Assembly: GCF_902459655.1 (NCBI RefSeq)
Contig: NZ_CABPSB010000008.1
Location: 1 to 64,000, forward strand
Source: Pandoraea anhela
GTDB lineage: Bacteria > Pseudomonadota > Gammaproteobacteria > Burkholderiales > Burkholderiaceae
DNA length: 64,000 nucleotides
Direction of reading: 5' to 3'
This document shows, one piece after another, positions 27,737 to 38,526 of this stretch. The position numbers and the translations under genes were made by a program. Under the pieces are notes generated by a model. It made no database searches and was not told the origin of the DNA. It saw only the letters and a program-made list of their open reading frames with translations. The stretch's first letter is position 1. Each line of letters starts with the position of its first letter.

Positions 27737-28987
27737 TTAGCGCGGACGCGCAAACCATTCGCGCCCTTTCAGCATGAAGTCCCAATAAACTTTTGGCAGC
27801 ACGTACTTTTTCAGTACCCAGGCAAAACGGTTCGCATGCGTACCATCGACGGGGAATGTAGGGAGAAGTTTCCCTCCATAGCCGAATTCCGCAAGCACGA
27901 TCTTGCCATGCTCGACGGTAAGCGGACAGGCGCCGTAACCGTCGTAATGCAAGGAAAGGGGACGGTTGTCCATTGTCGCGAGCAGATTCTCGGCGACGAC
28001 GACCGCTTGTTTGCGCGCTGCCGCTGCGGTCTTGGCGTTCGGTGCGGATATCGCATCGCCGAGGCCGAACACATTGGCGTAGCGTGCGTGGCGCAGCGTT
28101 GCCGGATCGACTTCGCACCAGCCCGCAGCGTCGGCCAGCGGGCTCGCACGCAATACATCGGGCGCGCTTTGCGGCGGCACGACATGGAGAAAATCGAAAG
28201 GCTTGTCGATAAACTGCGATTGACCGTCGGCGTCGAAGATTTCGAAGCGTGCAACGCGACGCTCGCCGTCCACGGCGCGCAGATGCGAGAGGTGATTGAG
28301 CGAGATGCGATATCGCTGCACATATTCCATCAGCGCGGGCACGTAATCCTTCACGCCGAAGAGCGCAGGTGCCACGAGATGAAACTCGATCGACGTCTTG
28401 TCGAGCACGCCATGTTGCCGCCATGTATCGGCCGACAAATACATCGCCTTCTGCGGCGCACCCGCGCACTTGATCGGCATCGGCGGCTGTGTGAACAGCG
28501 CGTTTCCGCCTTTGAATTCGCGAACCAGCGACCAGGTATAGGGCGCGAGATCGAAGCGATAGTTGGACGTCACGCCATTGCGGCCAAGTGTTTCGCTCAG
28601 CCCGTCGATGGCCTCCCAGTTCAATTGCAGGCCGGGCGCGACGATCAGAAATCGGTAGCCGAGACGGCGACCGTCCGAGAGCAGGACTTGCCGATGTTCC
28701 GGCGCGAATGCCGTGATCGCCGCCTGGACCCAGTTCACGCCCTCGGGAATGACGCTCGACATCGGACGCGCTGTGCGGGCCGCATCGAATTCGCCTGCGC
28801 CGACCAGCGTCCATGCCGGCTGATAGTAGTGCGTGTCGGCCGGATCCACGATCGTGATCGAGAGCGACGGACGGCGTCGTCGCAGGCTTGCGGCGACCGA
28901 GATGCCTGCGGCCCCTGCGCCCATGATGACGATGTCGGCGCTACTTTGCGTCGCGGGTGCTGGCGTAGCGGATACATCGCTGGACAT
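27737..28987 (-). CDS. FAD-dependent oxidoreductase, sulfide:quinone oxidoreductase-like
   Basis: The 416-residue flavoprotein has an N-terminal Rossmann motif (DIVIMGAGAAGISVAASLRR) and a second nucleotide/FAD segment near the C terminus (NVFGLGDAISAPNAKT). The central segment PIKCAGAPQKAMYL carries a Cys in the position typical of sulfide:quinone oxidoreductases. It may transfer electrons from sulfide or a related donor to quinone at the membrane. I use ATG 28987, which has GGAG upstream; the frame is open to 29014. Substrate assignment is tentative because the family is broad. Confidence 0.75.
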   Translation of the reverse strand: MSSDVSATPAPATQSSADIVIMGAGAAGISVAASLRRRRPSLSITIVDPADTHYYQPAWTLVGAGEFDAARTARPMSSVIPEGVNWVQAAITAFAPEHRQVLLSDGRRLGYRFLIVAPGLQLNWEAIDGLSETLGRNGVTSNYRFDLAPYTWSLVREFKGGNALFTQPPMPIKCAGAPQKAMYLSADTWRQHGVLDKTSIEFHLVAPALFGVKDYVPALMEYVQRYRISLNHLSHLRAVDGERRVARFEIFDADGQSQFIDKPFDFLHVVPPQSAPDVLRASPLADAAGWCEVDPATLRHARYANVFGLGDAISAPNAKTAAAARKQAVVVAENLLATMDNRPLSLHYDGYGACPLTVEHGKIVLAEFGYGGKLLPTFPVDGTHANRFAWVLKKYVLPKVYWDFMLKGREWFARPR

Positions 28988-29444
28988 ACGGTCTCCGGCA
29001 AATGAGGTGAGCAAAAATTGAAACGGATTACGAGATATCGAAGCGTATCGCGATCGCTGCGCAGCGTCTCACATGATGCACAAACGACGGCAGATACGAT
29101 GTGTGCGGGACATTGTATAGAAACTATGCCGTTTTGCCCCTGTTTTCGCGGTGAAAACGGCGCGACTCGATGGGTTTGCGCAAACACTTCCCTTCGTCAC
29201 GTCCGGTAAAACGCGCGGCGGCAGTTTGGCAGGCGGACGTGCGGTCATCGCGTCGCGCACGGAATTGCCGCAGGGGGAGGAAGCGCTAAAGGACGAGCTA
29301 ACGGACGAGCTAACGGACGAGGTACAGGACGAGGTACAGAGCGGATTGCGGTGCGCGTGCCGGGGCGCCATCGCCATGTCGCCCGGTGTGCCTCGATGAC
29401 GGCCTGCCCGCATCGCATTTGCGCGCGCACGATCACGCGCGATG
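28988..29444. other. Intergenic region with a 4 x 12-bp repeat
   Basis: I see no supported gene. It holds the promoter region of the SQR-like gene on the left and a tandem repeat at 29291-29338. A plus-strand open frame over the repeat has no start signal or family likeness. Confidence 0.4.
29291..29338 (+). repeat. 4 x 12-bp tandem repeat
   Basis: GGACGAGCTAAC occurs twice (29291-29314) followed by GGACGAGGTACA twice (29315-29338). The pairwise identity suggests two successive duplications. It is noncoding, downstream of cadR. Confidence 0.9.
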
Positions 29445-29915
29445 TCACGAATGCAGCGGGTCGTGATCGCACGAAACTTCGATAGGGTCAGTGTCGCTGT
29501 GACAGGCGCACGCTTCCCCGTGGGCGCCTTGCATGAGCGCGCGAAGGATGCCGCAGTCGCTCGTGCCGTGACGGCTCTGGCATTGCGCTTGCAGATGAAG
29601 CAGCTGCTGCTCCAGCGCCTGCAATTCATGGATGCGGGCGTGCACGCGCGCCAGATGCGCTTCGATGAGCTGATTGGCGTCTTCGCATGTGACGCTCGTG
29701 TCGTGCGCGAGTTCACCGAGCCGTTTGGCGTCGGCTAGCGGCATATCGAGCGAGCGGCAATGACGGATGAAGCGCAGCGCTTCCACATGTTCGTCGCCGT
29801 AAGCGCGATAACCCGCATCGGTACGCGGCGGCGGCGGCAGCAGGCCGGCGCGCTCGTAGTAGCGGATGGTTTCGACATCGGTTCCCGCCGCGCGGGCCAG
29901 TTCGCCGATTTTCAT
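29445..29915 (-). CDS. cadR: Cd(II)/Pb(II)-responsive MerR-family regulator
   Basis: The 156-residue regulator starts MKIGELARAAGTDVETIRYY, the MerR winged helix. It carries the metal-site cysteines Cys77, Cys112 and Cys121 expected of CadR/PbrR. A His/Cys/Asp-rich tail (Cys136, Cys138, Cys149, several His) resembles the CadR C-terminal extension. It should activate the divergent cadA gene by untwisting its 19-base-spacer promoter when Cd, Pb or Zn binds. ATG 29915 lies just left of that promoter, so the regulator probably represses itself by overlap. Confidence 0.9.
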   Translation of the reverse strand: MKIGELARAAGTDVETIRYYERAGLLPPPPRTDAGYRAYGDEHVEALRFIRHCRSLDMPLADAKRLGELAHDTSVTCEDANQLIEAHLARVHARIHELQALEQQLLHLQAQCQSRHGTSDCGILRALMQGAHGEACACHSDTDPIEVSCDHDPLHS

Positions 29916-29917
29916 GC

Positions 29918-29948
29918 TTGACTCCGTAGTCACTACAGGGTTTTGAAT
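29918..29948 (+). promoter_or_regulatory. MerR-type cadA promoter and CadR operator
   Basis: A -35 element TTGACT (29918-29923) and a -10-like TTGAAT (29943-29948) are separated by 19 bases, the long spacer typical of MerR-activated promoters. Within the spacer is the dyad CTCCGTAGT (29922-29930), one base, ACTACAGGG (29932-29940), with 7 of 9 positions symmetric. It faces cadA. Confidence 0.85.
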
Positions 29949-29983
29949 GGAGGGTAACACGAATCAAGTCACCAGGAGTTCAC

Positions 29984-32470
<2,487 letters not shown>

Positions 32471-32559
32471 GGCAGCGGGTGAGGCGGGATGTAAGGCAGT
32501 TAGGTGAAGCGAGGTATTGTGCGCGGAGCGATGCGACGGTGCGTGAGCCTGTCCGTCGC

Positions 32560-33618
32560 TCAACCACGGCGCATGCCGCGCTCGAGGGCCTGTGCGTCAG
32601 GCAACTGGCACAGCACGTGCGCGGCGCGGCTCGTGGCGTTGACGATGATCGTATCGAGACGTCCCGACAGCATGTCGCGCTGGGCAACGGCAATCGGCAG
32701 GTCCTCCAGCATCCGCTGTGCGACAACGGCGTCGTTGAGGTGGCCCAGCAAGGTCTGCGCGGCTCGCAGCGTGTCCTGATACGGCGCACGAATCGACTTG
32801 CGCATCCATGGTGTCAGTGCCTCGGCGCTGTAGCGGGCCTGCTTGATCTTCACGCGCAACGCGTGCAACTGCTCCGTGTCGAGCATCGCCAACTGGCGGC
32901 AGTCGGGAAAGAGCGCAATGTAGCGTTCGCGCACCACGTTGTGAGCATGTCTCGCCAGTGCGCGCGGCTTTTTCCCCGGTGTTCGCGACGGGCGTCGCAG
33001 CGCTTTGGCGGTGCCGACATCCGCACGGCCGTCATCCCGAACCCCGAAGGCCTCGATCAGCAGCCCATGCAATGCGCCTTGTCGCTCACTGGTCAGGGCT
33101 TGCGTGGCTTGTTCGAGGGCAGTGCTGCGAAGGCGTGTAAGGTGCGCATCGACCGCGATCCAGTCGACGTCAGGGTATTCGAGTCGCAGCGCAGGGAGCG
33201 TCTCGTTGGCCAGCACATCGGCGTCGCGTGCCGGTCCCATCGCGTGGCCGAGCCAGCGCAACTCGGCTTTCAACCGACGATGCCAGCGGGGCTTGAGCCA
33301 CGGCGAGAAAACGTCGATCAATGCGCGAAGACGGCGCGTCGCAATGCGTAATTGATGTACCGATTCCGGTGAGATGTCCACGACACGGCTGTCGTCTTCC
33401 GATGCCGGCGCGCATGCCGTTGGCAACGGCGGCCATTGCGTCAACGCAGACGCGGCGAGGGAGATGAGCAGGCGGGAAGCCGACATGCTGCGCATCTCGG
33501 CAGCGCTCGGCAAAACGACGTCTTCCGCAACGCCGGCACGTGCGTCGTGGGATGCATGAAAGGATTGGGAAGCTGCGGCGGGAGCCGCTGTCGGCACGCG
33601 TGTCATGTTACGCAACAT
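32560..33618 (-). CDS. CHAD domain-containing protein
   Basis: The 352-residue helical protein has the conserved CHAD pattern of His and Arg residues (VHQLRIATRRLRALIDVF near residue 90, and later LHALRVKIKQARYSAEAL). CHAD domains bind polyphosphate through these basic residues. No triphosphatase (CYTH) domain is attached. It converges on cadA. The start is uncertain: ATG 33618 or ATG 33606, neither with a strong ribosome-binding site. The precise role is unknown. Confidence 0.8.
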   Translation of the reverse strand: MLRNMTRVPTAAPAAASQSFHASHDARAGVAEDVVLPSAAEMRSMSASRLLISLAASALTQWPPLPTACAPASEDDSRVVDISPESVHQLRIATRRLRALIDVFSPWLKPRWHRRLKAELRWLGHAMGPARDADVLANETLPALRLEYPDVDWIAVDAHLTRLRSTALEQATQALTSERQGALHGLLIEAFGVRDDGRADVGTAKALRRPSRTPGKKPRALARHAHNVVRERYIALFPDCRQLAMLDTEQLHALRVKIKQARYSAEALTPWMRKSIRAPYQDTLRAAQTLLGHLNDAVVAQRMLEDLPIAVAQRDMLSGRLDTIIVNATSRAAHVLCQLPDAQALERGMRRG

Positions 33619-33800
33619 AGCATAACGGCAATGGCTCGCGTCAGATTGATACGCGTCGCGGGCGCCCGGTCTCCGGGAGCGGTGCGCAGGACACCCGCGA
33701 GGCACGCAGCGTCACATCAGTCGTGGTCCTCGCGAGAGGATGACGTGACGCTTCTCATTGCCACCCATCGCGCCACGTGACAACGTGTGCCGAGGCGAGC

Positions 33801-33831
33801 AAAAAAGATAGGCCGGCACGGAGGCCGGCCT
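33801..33831 (-). terminator. Rho-independent terminator of the HU gene
   Basis: On the minus strand AGGCCGGC pairs with GCCGGCCT around a short loop, followed by a T run (plus-strand AAAAAA at 33801-33806). It is 15 bases beyond the HU stop. Confidence 0.88.
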
Positions 33832-33845
33832 GCGCGCAACTGGTT

Positions 33846-34124
33846 TTACTTCTTGTTCACAGCGTCCTTGAACGCCTTACCAGCCGTGAACTTCACGGTC
33901 TTGGCTGCCGGGATCTTGATCGCTTCGCCGGTCTTCGGGTTGCGGCCCGTACGTGCAGCGCGCTTGCCCGAACCGAACGAGCCGAAGCCGATCAACTGGA
34001 CGGTATCACCCTTCGCGACAGCCTTCTTGACAACCTCGATCAACGTGTCGATGGTCTCGCCCGTCTGAGCCTTGCTTGCACCCGTTTGGCCGGCAACGGC
34101 GTCGATCAGTTCCTGTTTGTTCAT
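33846..34124 (-). CDS. HU-family DNA-binding protein
   Basis: The 92-residue histone-like protein begins [20 protein letters not shown] and carries the DNA-binding arm segment [21 protein letters not shown] dimers bend and compact DNA. It is full length, monocistronic and followed by a strong terminator. ATG 34124 has GGGAA upstream; the frame is open to 34211 but that part lies in the promoter region. Confidence 0.94.
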   Translation of the reverse strand: MNKQELIDAVAGQTGASKAQTGETIDTLIEVVKKAVAKGDTVQLIGFGSFGSGKRAARTGRNPKTGEAIKIPAAKTVKFTAGKAFKDAVNKK

Positions 34125-34632
34125 GTGTGTTTCCCTTGAGAGGTGGTGAATACCGGCGACAACTCTAACACTTTCGCCATTTGACGAGTGTCGGTGTTGT
34201 ATCCGCGCCATATGGCACGCGGCACACGCCAGAATGTCGCCTTCACGGCACGTTACGCAAACGCGATCCGAGGACCGCTTTTGTCACGTATCGCGAGGGC
34301 GCCGGCACTGGCCGGGCAGCCGCATTATAGAGCCTTCGGCGGGCTGTGGGCCAGTCCTGACAACGGTTTGCGGCGATTTTGTTGTGCGATGCCCCGTACT
34401 TTCTCGTTCTTGACGATAAAACCCCGGCAACTGCGGGCATCTCCGGTCATACCTCCTCGCAATCCCTTGCTGGGCGGGCTTTGGGAGTTTCCCTAGCGTT
34501 TTGGGGCTTGCGCATTCAGGTGTCTTTTGGTTGGCATTGGCAGCGACTTTTCGGGGGACGCCTGAAATTCATTCGGGTGTCATCTGCGATGGCTAGCGTT
34601 GCGCCGCCGTCAACGCTCAAGGAATCGCCTTC
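34125..34632. other. Intergenic region upstream of HU and the phosphoesterase gene
   Basis: About 500 bases between divergent genes. No gene, RNA gene or clear hairpin terminator is visible; it must contain the HU promoter and that of the phosphoesterase gene, but I could not define the hexamers. Confidence 0.35.
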
Positions 34633-35472
34633 ATGCTGCTCTGTCAGATCACCGATCTTCACATCACGCGCCCCGGCGTGTTGTCGTGCGGTCGCGTCGA
34701 TACCGCTCGCGCCTTGCGTCGGGCGATCGCCACGATCAATCGTTGGACCCCGCGTCCCGACGCCGTTATTGCCACCGGCGACCTGATCGACACCCCGTAT
34801 CTACCGGAATATCTATCGGAATACGAAGGACTTCGCGAGTGTCTCTCCGACCTTGAAATTCCGGTGTATCTGGCCGTCGGCAATCACGATCATCGTGAAG
34901 GACTGCGCGAGGCTTTTCCGGCGCATGGCTATCTGCGCACCGGCAACGAATTTATCCAGTACCGGATCGACTTGGGACCGCTCACGGTTTTGGTCCTCGA
35001 TACGCAGGATCCGCCCGGCGCCGGCGGCCATTTGTACGACGCCCGCCTGCACTGGCTCGACGAACAACTCATGGCGTGCGAAGGCCGTCCCACCATCATC
35101 GCCATGCATCATCCGCCGTTCGATACCGGCATCGCCTTCATGGACGGCTACGGCCTCTCGGCGCAAGGCCGGGCGGGCTTCGGTCGCGTGAGTTCACGCC
35201 ACCGTCACATCGAGCGGGTGATCTGCGGTCATCTGCACCGCAGCATTCACGCGAGGGTGGAGGGCGCGCCCGGCATCATGGCAAGCACATGCGTGTCGAC
35301 GGCGCATCAGATCACGCTGGGACTCGCGCCGCACGCGCCCGGATCGATCACGCTTGAGCCGCCTGGCTTCGCGATGCACCTGTGGCAACCGGGCGCCGGA
35401 CTGCGCACGCACCTGGCCTATGTCGGCCCCCATGAAGGCCCGTTCACGTTCGAGGGTAAATCGTTATCCTGA
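34633..35472 (+). CDS. CpdA-like calcineurin-type metallophosphoesterase
   Basis: The 279-residue cytoplasmic phosphodiesterase has all metal-site motifs: Asp8-x-His10, GD (Asp50), GNHD (Asn84-His85), HH (159-160) and GHLH (His200, His202). It resembles class III 3',5'-cyclic-nucleotide phosphodiesterases. It may cleave cAMP, but the family also contains other phosphodiesterases. GGAA about ten bases before ATG 34633 is the likely ribosome-binding site. Confidence 0.82.
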   Translation: MLLCQITDLHITRPGVLSCGRVDTARALRRAIATINRWTPRPDAVIATGDLIDTPYLPEYLSEYEGLRECLSDLEIPVYLAVGNHDHREGLREAFPAHGYLRTGNEFIQYRIDLGPLTVLVLDTQDPPGAGGHLYDARLHWLDEQLMACEGRPTIIAMHHPPFDTGIAFMDGYGLSAQGRAGFGRVSSRHRHIERVICGHLHRSIHARVEGAPGIMASTCVSTAHQITLGLAPHAPGSITLEPPGFAMHLWQPGAGLRTHLAYVGPHEGPFTFEGKSLS

Positions 35473-35814
35473 AGGATTCATGCGGGTTGGCGGGCAGAAA
35501 AAATGGGGACGAAAGTAGGACTGCGCGTGTGTAAAGTGCATTGCCATCAAACAAACAAGATCAGTTCGGATCAGCAGTCAAAGGCTGTCCCGGTACGCAA
35601 GATTCGCGGGACGCGAGCGACGGGTCTTTCCAAAGGCACTGTCGATCCGTGGCCCAGACCCAGGCATGAACGAAAAGGCCGGGCAGGGCACCTTCTGATA
35701 ACGGGGAATCATGCAGACCGCCATCGCGCATTTCTTGCGCGTTCGCCCGCATTGCGCGGGCATTTCGATGGCTGGCAATCGCGCGGCGTGTGAGAGTCGG
35801 CACGCGGGTACCCG
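35473..35814. other. Intergenic region upstream of pelD
   Basis: No supported gene; it should contain the pel promoter. AT-rich sequence near 35535-35575 stands out from the local GC-rich background. I found no pelC-like or other pel coding sequence here, which matters because pelABC normally precede pelD. Confidence 0.4.
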
Positions 35815-37296
35815 GTGGATCCCGATTGCCGCGAACGCCACGTGACTGCCGCCACGCCCAACGACACCGATTCGGCGCGTGCATCGTCATCGTCGCATCC
35901 ATCCGACGCTTCTGCCGCGTCGGCAACGGCTGCCCGCGTGCGGCGTTCCCAGCCGCTCGGCAATCTGGGGCGGTGGGGGCGGCGAGTCGCGCCGGCCATC
36001 GCGCGCCCCTTCGCGCTGCTGGAGGTGGTGAGCCTCACGCTGCTTGCCGTGCTGATCGCGTGGCGGCTGCGCCCCGACGACCCCTTGCTGCTCACCGCGC
36101 AATTTCCGTGGCTATGGCTCGTGACGCTCGTCGCGGCATTGCGCTACGGCTCGCTGGCGGGTGTGGCGAGCGGAGCGCTGCTCATGGCGGCGTGGCACGT
36201 CTTCTATGGCCTGGCGGGGGGCGCGTTCCCGATGGCGCATTTCGCGGGTGGTATGACGCTGGCGTTAGTCGCCGGTCACTTCTGCGATATCTGGTCGCAT
36301 CGCGCGCATCGCGCACAAGGCATCAACGCTTATTACGGCGATCGCCTCGTCGCGATCACCCACAACCACTATCTGTTGCGCGTCTCGCACGAACGGCTGG
36401 AGCGCGACCTGCTGGCGCGCCCGGTGACGTTGCGCGATGCGCTCACCCGTCTGCGCGATCTCACGGTTCGCCGTTCGGCCGACGCGCACGGCGCCCCCGG
36501 CGGGTTGCCCAATGCGCAACCGATGCTCGAATTTGCCGCGCTCACCTGCCAGATCGAAGTCGCCTCGCTATTCTCGGTGCGCGGCGCACGGCTGGCGACG
36601 ACGCCTGTCGCGCGGGTCGGCGAGGGGTTCGAACCGGATGCCGACGATCCGCTCGTGCGCCATTGCCTGAACGAAGGCACGCTGGCCCATGTCAGGGCGG
36701 ACAACGCTGCGACCCAGGACAGCCCCTACCTCGCCTGTGCCCCGGTGCTCGACGCCGACGGCACCCTGACCAGCGTCCTGATCGTGCGCCGTATGCCGTT
36801 CCTCGCGCTCAACCACGACAACCTGCAACTGCTGCTGGTACTGCTTGCCTACTACGCGGATGGCGTCGCGCATCAGCCGTTGGTCGCCGCAGTGAGGGCT
36901 TCGGTGCCGCAAGCACCGTACGACTTTGCCCTTGAACTGGGGCGACTGGCCCGGCTCAAGCGCGCGAGCGGCATCGAGTCGTCGCTGGTGGCGCTGGCAT
37001 TCCCCCGGGGGGCGCGTGGCGATTCGTTGTTCGAGCAGACGGTTCGCCAACGGCGCGCGCTCGATGCGTTGTGGACCATCGGCACGCCGCGCAAGCAGAT
37101 CGCCATCGCCTTGATGCCGATTACCGACGAGCATGGCATCGACGGGTATCTGATGCGCGTCGAGACCCTGCTGCGCCAGCAATACGACGTGGATTTTCAG
37201 AGCGCTCACGTCGCGGTGCATACCGCACACATCGACGCCGAAGCACCCGGCGACGGCTTGCGCAAACTCATGGAGCGTTGTGTCGAGCATGCCTGA
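35815..37296 (+). CDS. pelD: PelD-like c-di-GMP receptor of Pel polysaccharide export
   Basis: The 493-residue inner-membrane protein has about four TM helices (residues 65-158), a coiled linker, a GAF domain (about 200-350) and a degenerate GGDEF domain (about 365-490). The c-di-GMP site is intact: RxxD at Arg414-Asp417 and a further Arg448 34 residues later, matching R367/D370/R402 of P. aeruginosa PelD. Catalytic GGDEF residues are absent, as in PelD, so it is a receptor. No ATG exists before the TM region; the start is GTG 35815 or GTG 35842. It overlaps pelE. Confidence 0.87.
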   Translation: MDPDCRERHVTAATPNDTDSARASSSSHPSDASAASATAARVRRSQPLGNLGRWGRRVAPAIARPFALLEVVSLTLLAVLIAWRLRPDDPLLLTAQFPWLWLVTLVAALRYGSLAGVASGALLMAAWHVFYGLAGGAFPMAHFAGGMTLALVAGHFCDIWSHRAHRAQGINAYYGDRLVAITHNHYLLRVSHERLERDLLARPVTLRDALTRLRDLTVRRSADAHGAPGGLPNAQPMLEFAALTCQIEVASLFSVRGARLATTPVARVGEGFEPDADDPLVRHCLNEGTLAHVRADNAATQDSPYLACAPVLDADGTLTSVLIVRRMPFLALNHDNLQLLLVLLAYYADGVAHQPLVAAVRASVPQAPYDFALELGRLARLKRASGIESSLVALAFPRGARGDSLFEQTVRQRRALDALWTIGTPRKQIAIALMPITDEHGIDGYLMRVETLLRQQYDVDFQSAHVAVHTAHIDAEAPGDGLRKLMERCVEHA

Positions 37297-38521
37297 GCAC
37301 AAGCCTGAACGCGGTACCGCGAAACCCGCCTGGCGGCTACGGCAGCGTGGCGCCGCGCGGGGGTTTCGTCTGCTGCGATGGGCGCTGACGCTGGGCCTTG
37401 CCGTGTTTGCCTTGACGGCGCAGTGGCAGGCGGCGCGTGTCGTGCTGCTAAGCGAAACGTGGGGGGCTGTGCAGGCCACTCCCGCACTGAGCGCACTGAG
37501 CGCTGCGACCCGTGTGACCGATCCCTCCGCCCTGGCCGCTGACGCCATGCCTTACGTGCTGGCGTGGCAAGCCGTTGCGGCATTGCTTGCAGGTGGGTTC
37601 ATGACGCTGGCGTTGCCGTCCGGTTATCGCGAGCGGCGTGGCGTGTTCTGGCATATCGCGCTGGTGACGTTCTTCTTGCCGGTGGCGGGCATGGTCGTCG
37701 TGATGGGCGTGCTGGCGATCGGCTGCCTGTTCCCGCCGCCCCGCGCGCTGCCTGTCGCGGGGCGGGTGGCGACGCCCGGATTCGTCTCGCATCTGCTCAC
37801 GCGGGTTCGCCATGGCGCCGGGATACGGCTGCGGGCACGGCTGCGCAACCTCCATGGCGAGCGAGACGATCGCGTGGCGGCGCTGATCTCGGTGCAGGCG
37901 CTGCCGTCGCGCGTGACGAGTGAGATTGCGCGCGACCTGCTGGGCGATCCGGTGGAGGAGGTGCGCTTGCTCGCATACGGCATTCTCGACGGGCTGGAGA
38001 AACGCATCATGCAGCAGATCTTCGCCATGCGTGAGCGCCACACGGCCGCGCAGGACGACGACGAGCGCGCGCACGCGTGCGTTTGTCTCGCCCAGCTCTA
38101 CTGGGAGTTGATTTACCAGAATCTGGTGCGCGGCGAAGTCCTGCGTTTTACGCTGGGGCGCGTCGAGCAGTTCGCGCGCGAGGCTTTGGAGCAGCATGAG
38201 GACGATGCCTCCATGTGGTACTTGCTCGGACGTTGCGCGCTGTTGCGCGAGACCCCGGATGCGGCCGAAATGCATCTGCGTCAGGCGCAGTTTCACAGTT
38301 TCCCGACGGAGCGGTTGCTGCCATGGCTGGCCGAAGCGGCGTTTCAGAAGCGTCGCTACGATCGGGTCGCGTATCTGCTTGGCGGGCTCGGCGGCGGCGT
38401 CGCCGGGGCGAGCGGCGCAAAGGGTGCAACTGGCACAACTGGCACAGCGGGTGCTAGGGGTGCCAAGGGTGCAGCGGCGTCGCCCGCGGTGCAGCCTGCC
38501 GTACGTTTCTGGACACGGTGA
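37289..38521 (+). CDS. pelE: PelE-like membrane/TPR protein
   Basis: The 410-residue protein has N-terminal TM helices (about 22-45, 85-105 and 115-140), then a soluble helical region with TPR-like repeats (about 185-370), the PelE architecture. PelE forms the inner-membrane synthase complex with PelD, PelF and PelG. The C terminus is odd: about eight consecutive Gly-X-Y triplets (GASGAKGATGTTGTAGARG and on), collagen-like. I use ATG 37289; GTG 37280 is an alternative, closer to GGAG at 37272-37275. It overlaps pelD at its start, and its stop at 38521 touches the possible GTG start of pelF. Confidence 0.8.
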   Translation: MPEHKPERGTAKPAWRLRQRGAARGFRLLRWALTLGLAVFALTAQWQAARVVLLSETWGAVQATPALSALSAATRVTDPSALAADAMPYVLAWQAVAALLAGGFMTLALPSGYRERRGVFWHIALVTFFLPVAGMVVVMGVLAIGCLFPPPRALPVAGRVATPGFVSHLLTRVRHGAGIRLRARLRNLHGERDDRVAALISVQALPSRVTSEIARDLLGDPVEEVRLLAYGILDGLEKRIMQQIFAMRERHTAAQDDDERAHACVCLAQLYWELIYQNLVRGEVLRFTLGRVEQFAREALEQHEDDASMWYLLGRCALLRETPDAAEMHLRQAQFHSFPTERLLPWLAEAAFQKRRYDRVAYLLGGLGGGVAGASGAKGATGTTGTAGARGAKGAAASPAVQPAVRFWTR

Positions 38522-38526
38522 GCGCA

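Noticed and set aside
29151-29399. Plus-strand open frame over the 12-bp repeat reading DELT-DELT-DEVQ-DEVQ
   Set aside because: No ribosome-binding site, no family likeness, and the repeat itself creates the pattern in that frame.
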